This document shows, piece after piece, positions 8,382-16,970 of a DNA stretch of 24,922 bases. A model generated the notes under the pieces. It did no database searches. It saw only the letters and a program-made list of their open reading frames with translations, and was not told the DNA's origin. Numbering within the stretch: position 1 is the first letter of the stretch; each line of letters begins with the position of its first letter. The translations under genes and the position numbers were made by a program. Origin of the DNA: an uncultured Eubacteriales bacterium (GTDB lineage Bacteria > Bacillota > Clostridia > Peptostreptococcales > Anaerovoracaceae); NCBI GenBank assembly GCA_900547295.1, contig URGK01000036.1, positions 1-24,922 of the forward strand. Direction: 5' to 3'.

Positions 8382-10076
8382 ATGAAAGCAGATTTAATAT
8401 TATTTAACGGAAAAATATATAAAAGCAACAAAGAAAAAGAATATGCAGAGGCAGTCTGCATAAAAGACAGGAAATTTATCTGTGTGGGAACCACAGAAGA
8501 ATGTCTTAAATACAAAACGGCGGAAACAAGAGTCATTGACCTTGAGGGGAGACTTGTTCTCCCCGGCCTTATAGACGGGCACACCCATCCTGAAACAATA
8601 GCAAAGAGCAGATGGAGAATTCAGATGCCGGAGTTTGACGATATGAAAGAGCTTCTGTCATGGGTAAAGGCCTACTGCGAGAAGCACCCGAAAGAAGAAA
8701 TTCCGTATTTCTTCGGCGAATGCTATCCGTCTGCAATGTTTGATGAAAACGGACCTAAAAAAGAATGGCTGGATGAATATGTATCGGACAGACCCGTAAG
8801 ACTTCAGGACTTTACGGATCACGCCTGCTGGTACAATTCAAAGGCTCTTGAGCTTATGGAAATCAGCAAGGATACTCCTGAAACAGGCACGGCTCCGTTT
8901 TTTGTAAGAGATGATACAGGCGAGCCTACAGGCTGGGTGCAGGAGCCGCTTCCGGGTTCAGATGTTGAGGAAACACTGTACCGAAACCTCGGCTGGCATC
9001 CGCCGACAGAGGTAACCGAAGAAACAGTCGCGCCGTTTCTTGACTTTTTAAAGGACAAGGGCGTTACGGCTATACTTGACGGCATCACCGAGGGTGAGGA
9101 AGCAATGAAGCTGTTTTATGAAATGGACAGCGAGGGCAGACTCAATATGTATTATGAGGGCACCTGTCTGCTGGAGTCATATGACAGGCTTGACGAGTGT
9201 ATTGCCACACTTAAAGACTGGCAGAAAAAATACACAAACGAGCATGTAAGACTTCATACCGTGAAATTCTTCCTGGACAGAACCAATGAAATGGGCAACA
9301 GCGCTTCGCTGGAGCCGCTGTACAACGACCCTTCCGGCACCAATTACGGTGAAATTAATATGAGCGAGGCAGAGCTTACTGACACACTGCTTAGATTAAA
9401 CAGAGAAAAAATCGACCTGCACATACACGTTGTATGCGACAGAGGATTCCGTACAGCCTGCAACGCCTATGAGGCCGCAAAGAAAAAGGCTTCGGAGTTG
9501 GGTGAAAGCTGGGATATATTTATGGAGCTTGCTCACTGTGAGCTGGTTCACCCTGACGATATGGCAAGACCTGCGGAGCTTGGAATAATTATAAACTGGA
9601 GCTGCCACTGGGCAGGCGGGTATTTCGGAGAAGCGGCTATTGACTATCTGGGTCAGGAGCGCTGGAACACAATGTATGACTTCACTAAAATGCTTGAAAC
9701 CAGGGCAACCGTTACCTACAGCAGCGATGTTATAGGTATGTGCGAGGAGCAGAGAGGCAACCCTTGGTTTGGTATGGAGATATCGGCAACCAGAGTTGAC
9801 CTTGAAGATCCTTTAGACCCTGAAAAATATCCGGGAAGTGTCAGACCGCCGCTAAGCGCAAGATTGACTCCGGAGCAGCTGGTTGACGGGTATACGAGAA
9901 CAGGAGCGATACCTTTCAGAATGAAAGATGTAATGGGAACTATTGAAGAGGGCAAATATGCCAATCTGATAGTTTTAGACAAGAACCTGTTTGAAATACC
10001 GCTTACGGAAATCCACACAATAGACCCGCAGACAGTTATATTTGAAGGTAAGATTATCAAGGGAGAAACAGCTTGA
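8382..10076 (+). CDS. Metal-dependent amidohydrolase 2 (YtcJ/Amidohydro_3 type)
   Basis: This 564-aa protein has the amidohydrolase layout: N-terminal sandwich (LILFNGKIYKSN), TIM barrel, and C-terminal return to the sandwich (GTIEEGKYANLIVLDKN). Likely metal or catalytic residues by family comparison are H67 and H69 (DGHTHPE), H347/H349 (LHIHVVCD), H385 (MELAHCELVH) and D449 (TYSSDV). The strand that usually reads VK-x-F-x-DGSLGS is VKFFLDRTNEMGNSA here. It is highly similar along its whole length to amidohydrolase 3 at 17029, and only family-level similar to amidohydrolase 1. The upstream AAAGGAC is a modest ribosome site at the right distance. Its stop overlaps the TTG start of the DUF3237 gene. 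Expected role: cytoplasmic hydrolysis of an amide-type substrate brought in by permease 2. Confidence 0.88.
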   Translation: MKADLILFNGKIYKSNKEKEYAEAVCIKDRKFICVGTTEECLKYKTAETRVIDLEGRLVLPGLIDGHTHPETIAKSRWRIQMPEFDDMKELLSWVKAYCEKHPKEEIPYFFGECYPSAMFDENGPKKEWLDEYVSDRPVRLQDFTDHACWYNSKALELMEISKDTPETGTAPFFVRDDTGEPTGWVQEPLPGSDVEETLYRNLGWHPPTEVTEETVAPFLDFLKDKGVTAILDGITEGEEAMKLFYEMDSEGRLNMYYEGTCLLESYDRLDECIATLKDWQKKYTNEHVRLHTVKFFLDRTNEMGNSASLEPLYNDPSGTNYGEINMSEAELTDTLLRLNREKIDLHIHVVCDRGFRTACNAYEAAKKKASELGESWDIFMELAHCELVHPDDMARPAELGIIINWSCHWAGGYFGEAAIDYLGQERWNTMYDFTKMLETRATVTYSSDVIGMCEEQRGNPWFGMEISATRVDLEDPLDPEKYPGSVRPPLSARLTPEQLVDGYTRTGAIPFRMKDVMGTIEEGKYANLIVLDKNLFEIPLTEIHTIDPQTVIFEGKIIKGETA

Positions 10077-10549
10077 GTAAGAAATATACATTGCCAATGC
10101 CTGAGTTTGAAAAGCTGTTCACAGCAACCGTAGAACTGGGAGATGAATATGTGCTTGGAGAAACAGGCAGGGGCTACAGTGAGATAACCCCTGTGACAGG
10201 AGGAACTGCGGCAGGTATCATAAACGGCAGCATACTGCCATTTGGCGGTGACTGGGGACTTCTGCACAGTGAAACCGTAAACATGCTCGATACAAAATAT
10301 ATTATCAGGACAGAGGATGATGCTTATGTTTCAGTCGAATGTACAGGCATACTCGATATGGATTATGATACTATGGTGGCTGTAAGCGAGGGAAAGGATA
10401 TGAATCCTGCGGAATACTATTTCAGGCACAGCATCAGATTTACCGCAGGAGATGAGAAATACCTTTGGCTCAACAAAATAGTGGCTTTTGGTATTGCAAT
10501 GATAACGTCCGATAATAATGTGTATACTGAGGTGTACAGGCTGAGGTAA
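10073..10549 (+). CDS. DUF3237 family protein
   Basis: This 158-aa protein starts at TTG 10073, which overlaps the amidohydrolase stop as TTGA; GGGAGAA (10061-10067) is its ribosome site, so translation is coupled to the upstream gene. It matches DUF3237 in length and in its conserved centre (ITPVTGGTAAGIINGS, then PFGGDWGLL), followed by the YIIRTEDDAYVSVECTG strand pair and a late YFRHSIRF. The family is a small beta-rich fold with no well-established reaction. It recurs next to enzymes acting on small organic molecules, and here it closes a permease/amidohydrolase operon. No signal peptide or membrane segment is visible, so it is cytoplasmic. A role as a partner or follow-on enzyme of amidohydrolase 2 is inference; amidohydrolases 1 and 3 have no such neighbour. 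Confidence 0.85.
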   Translation: MSKKYTLPMPEFEKLFTATVELGDEYVLGETGRGYSEITPVTGGTAAGIINGSILPFGGDWGLLHSETVNMLDTKYIIRTEDDAYVSVECTGILDMDYDTMVAVSEGKDMNPAEYYFRHSIRFTAGDEKYLWLNKIVAFGIAMITSDNNVYTEVYRLR

Positions 10550-10572
10550 GTAAATAACGGGAATAAGGTAAA

Positions 10573-10598
10573 GGCACTCCTTGCGGGGTGTCTTTCTC
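10573..10598 (+). terminator. Intrinsic terminator of the permease 2 operon
   Basis: GGCACTCC (10573-10580) and GGGGTGTC (10585-10592) pair with two G-T wobbles around a TTGC loop, followed by TTTCTC. It lies 23 bases after the DUF3237 stop and directly before the tandem repeats of the ATPase gene. Confidence 0.65.
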
Positions 10599-10603
10599 AT
10601 CTT

Positions 10604-10672
10604 GTCGAAAAAGACGCAATGAAAATGTCGAAAAAGATTGAATGAAATCGTCGAAAAAGGTGCAATGGGATT
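10604..10672 (+). repeat. Three tandem 23-bp repeats upstream of the DUF4143 ATPase
   Basis: Three contiguous units start at 10604, 10627 and 10650. Each begins GTCGAAAAAG and has AATG at the same offset; the middle bases vary. The period is exactly 23 bp, about two helical turns. The last unit overlaps the likely -35 region of the ATPase promoter. An operator bound cooperatively, possibly by the ATPase or a partner, is one reading; there are no spacers, so this is not a CRISPR array. Confidence 0.8.
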
Positions 10673-10690
10673 AAAATGTGTGATATAATG
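10661..10690 (+). promoter_or_regulatory. Extended -10 promoter of the DUF4143 ATPase
   Basis: A perfect TATAAT (10684-10689) is preceded by TGA (10681-10683), the extended -10 arrangement, and sits 17 bases after a weak -35-like TGCAAT (10661-10666) inside the third tandem repeat. The ribosome site follows 8 bases later, so the leader would be very short. Confidence 0.55.
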
Positions 10691-10711
10691 GGCATACAGG
10701 AGGTATGTGCT

Positions 10712-12001
10712 ATGTTGACACCGGAAGGATATAAGCCAAGATTAATAGATTTACAGATTGACAGACTGATGAAAATATATGGTGCGGTATGCGTTGAGGG
10801 ACCTAAATGGTGCGGCAAAACATGGACCTCAAGAAATCATGCGGTAAGCGCATCATATATCGGAGACCCCGCAGGTAATTTTATGAACAGACAGCTTGCA
10901 GAAATGGATCCGTCTCTGGTCTTAGAAGGAGATATGCCCAGACTTATCGACGAATGGCAGGTTGTTCCTCCGATATGGGATGCTGTGAGATATAGGGTCG
11001 ATCAAATGCCTGAAAAAGGAAGATATGTTTTGACAGGTTCTTCTACCCCTATAATCAAAGGAGAACTGCACGGAGGTAGCGGCAGGATTGGCAGGGTTAA
11101 AATGCGTACAATGTCCCTGTATGAAGCTGGTATTTCTTCGGGAAAGGTATCGCTTAGCGATATGTTTGACGGAACCTTTAAACCCTGCGCAACCGGAGAT
11201 GTGAAACTTGACGACCTTATTGACTGTGTTGTAAAAGGCGGTTGGCCGGGAGCGCAGTCGTTAAGCGCTACAGAGGTGATGCAGATATCGGTGGATTATC
11301 TCAAGAATGTTCCAGACGATATGGAGCGTATGGACGGTAAAAGGAGAGATTACCGAAAGGTTAATGCTCTGCTTCGCGCGCTTGGAAGATCGGAAAGCAA
11401 TATGACTTCAAAGAAGAGGTTAAAAAGAGATGTCGAAGAGTACGCGGAGGATGACAGTGAACTGAGCGGAATAACAGATAACACAGTTACAGATTACCTT
11501 GATTGTTTCAACAGGCTATTTTTAACAGAAGATCAGCCGGCTTTTGAGAATAAACTTCGGTCATCTGTAAAAGCCCTTAAAAAACCCAAAAGACACTTTA
11601 CAGACCCTTCACTTGCGGCTGCGGCGCTTGGAGCAACACCTGAAATGCTCAGAACAGACCTTAATACTTTCGGATACCTGTTTGAGGGATTGTGCGTAAG
11701 GGATCTTAGAATATATGCTGAATGCAGTAATGCTTCGGTATATCATTATCATGATGAAAGTGAAAGAGAGGCGGATGCTATTGTTCAGCTTCCTGACGGA
11801 AAATGGGGAATGTTTGAAATCAAGGTCGGCTTCAATCAGGTGGAACAGGCCGCGGAGGAGCTGATTTCATTAAGCAGTACCTTTGAAAAGGAGACATCAT
11901 CAAAACCGGAATTCCTTTGTGTTGTATGCGGTATGGCAAATGCAGCATTTCAGCGCCCTGACGGCGTATATGTTGTACCCGTTACTGCATTGAGGGACTG
12001 A
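10712..12001 (+). CDS. DUF4143-type AAA ATPase with nuclease-like C-terminus
   Basis: This 429-aa protein starts at ATG 10712, behind AGGAGG (10698-10703); the in-frame ATG at 10676 lies upstream of the promoter box and is rejected. The N-terminal AAA_14-type P-loop domain has Walker A GPKWCGKT (30-37), a Walker B-like LIDEWQ, and a sensor-like LTGSSTP. The C-terminal DUF4143 region contains EADAIV (353-358) followed by FEIK (368-371), so D355 and E369-x-K371 resemble a PD-(D/E)xK nuclease core. Proteins of this type are widespread in anaerobes, often with many copies per genome; their role is unsettled. It is monocistronic, flanked by terminators on both sides, and has no functional link to the metabolic genes around it, so it is probably an inserted single-gene cassette. 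Family assignment is firm; nuclease activity is inference. Confidence 0.88.
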   Translation: MLTPEGYKPRLIDLQIDRLMKIYGAVCVEGPKWCGKTWTSRNHAVSASYIGDPAGNFMNRQLAEMDPSLVLEGDMPRLIDEWQVVPPIWDAVRYRVDQMPEKGRYVLTGSSTPIIKGELHGGSGRIGRVKMRTMSLYEAGISSGKVSLSDMFDGTFKPCATGDVKLDDLIDCVVKGGWPGAQSLSATEVMQISVDYLKNVPDDMERMDGKRRDYRKVNALLRALGRSESNMTSKKRLKRDVEEYAEDDSELSGITDNTVTDYLDCFNRLFLTEDQPAFENKLRSSVKALKKPKRHFTDPSLAAAALGATPEMLRTDLNTFGYLFEGLCVRDLRIYAECSNASVYHYHDESEREADAIVQLPDGKWGMFEIKVGFNQVEQAAEELISLSSTFEKETSSKPEFLCVVCGMANAAFQRPDGVYVVPVTALRD

Positions 12002-12078
12002 GGTGTGAGAACAGCTACATAATGCGGATATTTTGTGAGACTATTGAAAAGTAATACAGATAAATAAAGTATAAATAT

Positions 12079-12117
12079 CGGGAGTTGTGAGATAAGTTCA
12101 GCTCCTGAATTTTTTTA
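12079..12117 (+). terminator. Intrinsic terminator of the DUF4143 ATPase gene
   Basis: Nine consecutive pairs (two G-T) join 12079-12087 and 12099-12107 around an 11-nt loop, followed by AA and seven T residues (12110-12116). It begins 77 bases after the stop. Confidence 0.8.
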
Positions 12118-12195
12118 TTTAGCAGGAAGTTTTGAGCAGTACCTTAAAATAAATTATGACAAATTTGATGTAAAAACGGCTTTTTTTAATGTAAA

Positions 12196-12230
12196 TTGAC
12201 AATATACTTTGAGCAATTGACAGATATAAT
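12196..12230 (+). promoter_or_regulatory. Probable promoter region of the M28/MFS/amidohydrolase/OYE operon
   Basis: Two perfect TTGACA boxes (12196-12201 and 12217-12222) and a perfect TATAAT (12225-12230) lie 40-75 bases before the start codon, but no pair has 16-18 base spacing: the first TTGACA and TATAAT are 23 bases apart. A regulator that twists or bends the spacer, or a direct-repeat operator formed by the two TTGACA boxes, could explain this. The region is clearly promoter-like, but its exact elements are not resolved. Confidence 0.4.
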
Positions 12231-12269
12231 TAAATTATCAGATAACTAAAACAGCAGAAAGGAGATGCT

Positions 12270-15200
12270 ATGGACAAATATACAAACACTTTATCACCGG
12301 AAATAACCAGTGCAATAGATAAAATAACAGAACACCTGAAAACAGATGAAATGGAATCATACCTTGAAGAATTTACTGTTAATTATTCGGGGATAGGTGA
12401 CAGCAGCCTGTACGGTGGCAAGCATTGCGGCAGTGATGCAGAACACCAGGGCGCGCAGTATATATATGATGAACTTAAAAACATTGGAATAAAAGCCGAA
12501 ATGCTTCCGTTTGAATCGGCAAGATTTCAGTTTAACGATGCATCGATAATAATTGAGGGCGAAGAGGCTGTGAAGCCGTATGTATGCCTAAGCATAGGTA
12601 CAGACAAAGACGGAGTAACAGGAGAACTTATAGATGCCGGCAAAGGCTATAAAGCTTTTTATGAGGAGAATGACGTAAAGGGAAAAATTGTCCTGATAGA
12701 AACAAAAGAGGACTTTGAAGACGGCACCACTGTGGGCATGTTTCAGATGATGGAAGCTCAAAGATACGGAGCAGCAGCTGTTGTAATTTATACAAATGAG
12801 AATATATATGATGAAAATACGATAAGAGCTACATATGGTATTTTTAAGCCGGAGATACCGGTAGTAACTGTTTCATACAAAGATGCAAAGACTTTAAAAA
12901 ATCATGCAGGAGAGCCTGTGGTATTAATTGCAGATGCAGAATTTGATAAAGACGGCGGTACATCCTACGAGGTTATAGGAGAAATTCCGGGCAGGACAGA
13001 TGAAAGAATTATTTACTCAGCACATTACGACCATTTCTTTAGAGGTATTCAGGATAATGTTTCAGCTGCAGGCACTTTGCTTGCAATTGCAAAGGCCCTA
13101 AAAAAATCAGGATATACCCCGAACAGGACAATAACATTTGTATTCAGCGGCAGTCACGAAATAGGAAATATGGAATCGGGAGCGCCGGATCTGCTGGGGG
13201 TATGGGAGCTTCTGAACAATCTCAAAAAAGAATGGAAGGGCAAAATCTTTGCGGACATTAATTTTGAATATACTGCTTTAAAGCTTAATGCTCTCAGATC
13301 TCTGGTTTCTTATGAAATGACTGATATGTACAGTGATTTTTTACGCTACATGCCAAAGGAAGTCGAGGTTTTCAGCAGTATTGAAAGTGAAATTCAGGCA
13401 GAGGAATATATGCTTCTTACATGGTGCGATGCCTGCCCGTTTGTTATGGAGGGAGTTCCTGTTTTTATGAATGATGCGGCATATGAACAGATATATGAAA
13501 ACACTTCATCGTATATAGGCAGAGACCATACAAATAAAGATGATATGAGCATATATTCAAAAGAAACACATCTTACAGCAAGTTGGTGGTACGGATGCCT
13601 TGGCGTATACCTTGACAATATGCCGGTACTTATGCCTGACTTCTCCGTACGCGCACAGGTTATGCGGCTTGCGGATGAGGAGAAAACCCTGCTTGAAAAA
13701 GAAAACCTAGATTACAGCGCATTTGAAAAAGAACTTAAAAGCTTTGAATTGCTGGGAGATGTTGCGGCAAAGCTTCTGAAAAACTTTAACAGGAAAGAAA
13801 AAAGAGATTTTTCAAAAGATGCAAAAATAAACAAAGCTCTTTTAGAGATACAGAAAAATCTTGCAGATGCATCAGATGGACTTACTACAATGCTTCCGCC
13901 TATGCTTCAGGTGCCGCACAAAACGTATATAGAAAAAGCGGCTGTGTTTAATAGAGCTTTAGCTGTATTTAATACTTCCGGTTTTGAAAAAACATATGAG
14001 CAGGAACTGAAAAAACTTGACCTTGTGGGTCTTGATAAAAAATTCAGCAAAGAGATTATAATAGAGGTAAAAGGTATTGCACTTGGTAAAAATGCTACGT
14101 GGAATAAAAACAAATGCAAAAACTTCTTTATTGCAGAGGATGTTTCGGAGAAAAACTGGCAGGCTGCCAGGGAGCAGAATTTAGATGACGTAAGGCAGAC
14201 GCTACAGGAGGAAGCAGAATTCCTGTCTAAAGCAAACGACCTTCTTATAGATGTTATCTTTGAAACTGCGGATATGCCTGATTCGGATTTAATGATGAAA
14301 AAAATAAAGGAAATGATAGTGCTTCCTCACCGAAAGACAGGAACCGAAGAAGGAAAAAAGTCTGCAGAATATGTTGAAAAAACCTTTAGAGAAACAGGCC
14401 TGGAAGAGGTACAGACAGATGAAATAGACTCCGTATGTATGGAATGGGAGAAATACTCTTTTGAATATGGTGGAAAACAGATAGACTGCTTCCCTGCAAA
14501 CGGTACAAACAGAAAAGCCGAAACGGGGCATTTCAGAAGCAATATAGAAAACGCAGAAATAATATATCTTAACACAGGCAGTGCTGAAGACTTTGAAAAT
14601 ATTGATGTAAAGGGCAAAATTGTATTATGCGATGTGTTTTTCAAGCCGTTCAGCCTTAAGGATATGATGAACTGGGTGGAGGACTCGGAAATATACGATC
14701 CTCTTCATAAAGCAGAGAAACCTTTAAAGAAATATGACATATATACTCCTAACAACTGGCCGTATAATTACATAGCTGCAATGGAAAAAGGCGCAGCCGG
14801 CTTTATAGGTATTCTGCATAATTTTATGGACTGTCATTACTATCACGAGGACTACAGGGACATTGTAAGCATAGCCGGCTATATGGAGCTTCCTGCAGTA
14901 TGGCTTTCAAAAGAAGACGGAGAGGCTCTCAAAGCGGAGGCAGGAAAAAATACTGTCCTGGGTTCACTGACAGTTGAAACTGTTTATGAAAAGAAAAAGG
15001 CAAGATGTGTAAAAGGTGAAATAAAAGGAAAAACCAATAACTACATACTTGTTCACTCCCATCACGATGCAGTAAACAAGGGCGCTGTTCAGGATGCCAG
15101 CGGAATGTCTGTCGTATTTGCTCTTGCAAAGTTTTTCCGGGAAATAATGGGCGAGCCTCTGGAAACAGGAATTATGTTTGCGGCTACGGACTCACATTAC

Positions 15201-15650
15201 ACCGATTATGAGGGACATGTGGGATTTATAAAAAACAGGCAGAATGAGAACAAGAATATTGTTATGGATTTTGCGGTAGAGCATATAGCAAAGGAAATGG
15301 ATCTTGACGATAAAAACCATACTATTATTATCGATGAGGCCGAAACAAGAATACTGTATGTTGATAAAAATGCAGATGGTCTTTTAGAGCTTGTAAGAAA
15401 AGCGGTAGAGAGATTTGATTTAGAAAAAACAGTAATATTCCCTGTTGGTAAATCAGGCGGCGACTTCACAAACGATGATGTCTGCTCCGATGCCTACGAT
15501 TTCAACGCGGCGGGTATTCCTGTTGTAAGTATTCTTGCGGCACCGATGTATCTGTTTCACAACAGTGATGATATAGACAAGGTACATCAGCCGTCACTGA
15601 CTAAGATTTTAAAAATGTATGCATATATGATTTTAAAAAGAATTAATTAA
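12270..15650 (+). CDS. Double-length M28-like peptidase with two PA/M28 halves
   Basis: The 1126-aa protein has two copies of a PA-type insert plus M28 peptidase-like domain. Half 1 has a PA segment near 140-220 (GKIVLIETKEDF) and candidate zinc ligands H252 (SAHYDH), D262 (QDN), E297 (GSHE), D329 (ADINFE) and H420 (RDHT). Half 2 has a PA segment near 775-890 (GKIVLCDVFF) and H931 (HSHHD), D942 (QDASG) and H1097 (LFHNSDD). Known M28 enzymes carry paired Glu residues (catalytic, metal); by eye these positions are H296-E297 in half 1 and H976-Y977 in half 2, so chemistry may be altered or half 2 inactive. No signal peptide or membrane segment is visible, so it is probably cytoplasmic and cleaves small amides or peptides. 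AAAGGAG precedes the ATG. The MFS gene follows after 14 bases. Confidence 0.82.
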   Translation: MDKYTNTLSPEITSAIDKITEHLKTDEMESYLEEFTVNYSGIGDSSLYGGKHCGSDAEHQGAQYIYDELKNIGIKAEMLPFESARFQFNDASIIIEGEEAVKPYVCLSIGTDKDGVTGELIDAGKGYKAFYEENDVKGKIVLIETKEDFEDGTTVGMFQMMEAQRYGAAAVVIYTNENIYDENTIRATYGIFKPEIPVVTVSYKDAKTLKNHAGEPVVLIADAEFDKDGGTSYEVIGEIPGRTDERIIYSAHYDHFFRGIQDNVSAAGTLLAIAKALKKSGYTPNRTITFVFSGSHEIGNMESGAPDLLGVWELLNNLKKEWKGKIFADINFEYTALKLNALRSLVSYEMTDMYSDFLRYMPKEVEVFSSIESEIQAEEYMLLTWCDACPFVMEGVPVFMNDAAYEQIYENTSSYIGRDHTNKDDMSIYSKETHLTASWWYGCLGVYLDNMPVLMPDFSVRAQVMRLADEEKTLLEKENLDYSAFEKELKSFELLGDVAAKLLKNFNRKEKRDFSKDAKINKALLEIQKNLADASDGLTTMLPPMLQVPHKTYIEKAAVFNRALAVFNTSGFEKTYEQELKKLDLVGLDKKFSKEIIIEVKGIALGKNATWNKNKCKNFFIAEDVSEKNWQAAREQNLDDVRQTLQEEAEFLSKANDLLIDVIFETADMPDSDLMMKKIKEMIVLPHRKTGTEEGKKSAEYVEKTFRETGLEEVQTDEIDSVCMEWEKYSFEYGGKQIDCFPANGTNRKAETGHFRSNIENAEIIYLNTGSAEDFENIDVKGKIVLCDVFFKPFSLKDMMNWVEDSEIYDPLHKAEKPLKKYDIYTPNNWPYNYIAAMEKGAAGFIGILHNFMDCHYYHEDYRDIVSIAGYMELPAVWLSKEDGEALKAEAGKNTVLGSLTVETVYEKKKARCVKGEIKGKTNNYILVHSHHDAVNKGAVQDASGMSVVFALAKFFREIMGEPLETGIMFAATDSHYTDYEGHVGFIKNRQNENKNIVMDFAVEHIAKEMDLDDKNHTIIIDEAETRILYVDKNADGLLELVRKAVERFDLEKTVIFPVGKSGGDFTNDDVCSDAYDFNAAGIPVVSILAAPMYLFHNSDDIDKVHQPSLTKILKMYAYMILKRIN

Positions 15651-15664
15651 AAGGAGGAAGGAAG

Positions 15665-16957
15665 ATGACTGATAATCTAACCTTAAAACCAAATCTATCA
15701 AGAAGAGCGCAGATTCTGAGTTTTATTATGATAATTATAATCGGAGTCATAAGCAATTACATCTACTGTCTGGCCGTTTATGTGGGACCGCTGCATGATG
15801 CACACGGCTGGTCGATGAACCTGATAGTTACAACCTATTCACTGTCAATGCTCTGCGAACTTCCGGCATTTCTTGTAGGCGGCATGCTTATAAACAAGTT
15901 TGGAATGAAAAAAATACTTACCATCTGCGGTGTGCTTTATGGCCTGTCAATTCTGGTAAGCGGACTGGCTACGAATGTATTTGTATTTATTATGTCTCAG
16001 GGTATAATGGGTGCGCTTTCAATGTATGGGATTTTTATTGCAACCTTATCACTGATAAATGTGCTTTACCCCGATCGCAAAGGTCTGGTTATGGGCGTGC
16101 TTTACGGAAGTCAGGCGGCGGGAGGCGCTTTAATGGCTCCGCTTGCGAATTATTTCATCGGAACATTCGATGTGAGTATGGCGCTTATACTTCAGGGAAT
16201 TATCTTTACAGTTATAATGTTTGTATGCTGCCTGCTTGTATCAGATCCTACTAAGGGTGATAAGGAGCTTCAGGCAAGAATACAGCAGGAGACAGAGGAA
16301 GCCGAGGCTGCAGAGGCTGTCGCAGGAAAAGCCGAAAATGAGCTTCCGGTTATGGGCTGGAAAAAAGCCTTTACACATCCTGCTTTCTGGCTTATGTTCA
16401 TATCAACTATAGCGATACAGATGATAGGAAATGTGCTGATTACGGATATTTCTTATCTTGCAGAAAACATATACGGAGTAAATGAAACAGAGTCTGCCTG
16501 GGTAGTTTCGGCATTCAGTATAGGTGCGGGAATAGGCGGTATAGTTATAGGATTTATATCTGATAAGATAGGACCGTACAAAACCACCTTCCTTCTCGGA
16601 ATCTTTGACGGAATTGTACTTGCGATACTTGCGGCAGCAGGTGCGGGCAGCTTTATGCTCTTTGCAGTAATATGCATAGTACAGGGATTTACATACAATG
16701 GCATGACAGCATTGAACCCTATAATGATGACGGACAGCTATTTGGCAAAGGACCTTGGAACAATTATGGGTGTTATGGGACTTTCCTATCTTGTTGTAGG
16801 TGTTGCAGGGCCACAGCTTGGACTTGAGGTTGCATTTGTGCCGATGCTTGGAATATGTGCAGTGCTTAGTATTATTGGCGGATTTATGGTAAGAATTGCG
16901 AAAAGCTCTCTTAACAAGTACTATAAATCAGTAAACAGCGGCTGCGTTATAAGATAA
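15665..16957 (+). CDS. MFS transporter, oxalate/formate antiporter-like
   Basis: This 430-aa protein has about 12 membrane segments in two six-helix halves, split by an acidic, Ala/Glu-rich cytoplasmic loop around 200-225. MFS signatures include GMLINKFGMKK after the second segment and GFISDKIGP at the matching place in the second half. PDRKGLVMGVLYGSQAAGGAL resembles the oxalate/formate antiporter branch, whose members exchange or import small carboxylates. AAGGAGGAAGG gives a strong ribosome site, and it lies 14 bases after the M28-like gene, so the two are cotranscribed. It probably moves an acid substrate or product of this operon; direction and substrate are not readable. Confidence 0.87.
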   Translation: MTDNLTLKPNLSRRAQILSFIMIIIIGVISNYIYCLAVYVGPLHDAHGWSMNLIVTTYSLSMLCELPAFLVGGMLINKFGMKKILTICGVLYGLSILVSGLATNVFVFIMSQGIMGALSMYGIFIATLSLINVLYPDRKGLVMGVLYGSQAAGGALMAPLANYFIGTFDVSMALILQGIIFTVIMFVCCLLVSDPTKGDKELQARIQQETEEAEAAEAVAGKAENELPVMGWKKAFTHPAFWLMFISTIAIQMIGNVLITDISYLAENIYGVNETESAWVVSAFSIGAGIGGIVIGFISDKIGPYKTTFLLGIFDGIVLAILAAAGAGSFMLFAVICIVQGFTYNGMTALNPIMMTDSYLAKDLGTIMGVMGLSYLVVGVAGPQLGLEVAFVPMLGICAVLSIIGGFMVRIAKSSLNKYYKSVNSGCVIR

Positions 16958-16970
16958 TAACTTAAAAACT

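Noticed and set aside
10604..10672. Tandem repeats considered as a CRISPR array
   Set aside because: The 23-bp units are contiguous with no spacers, only three copies exist, and no cas gene is present.
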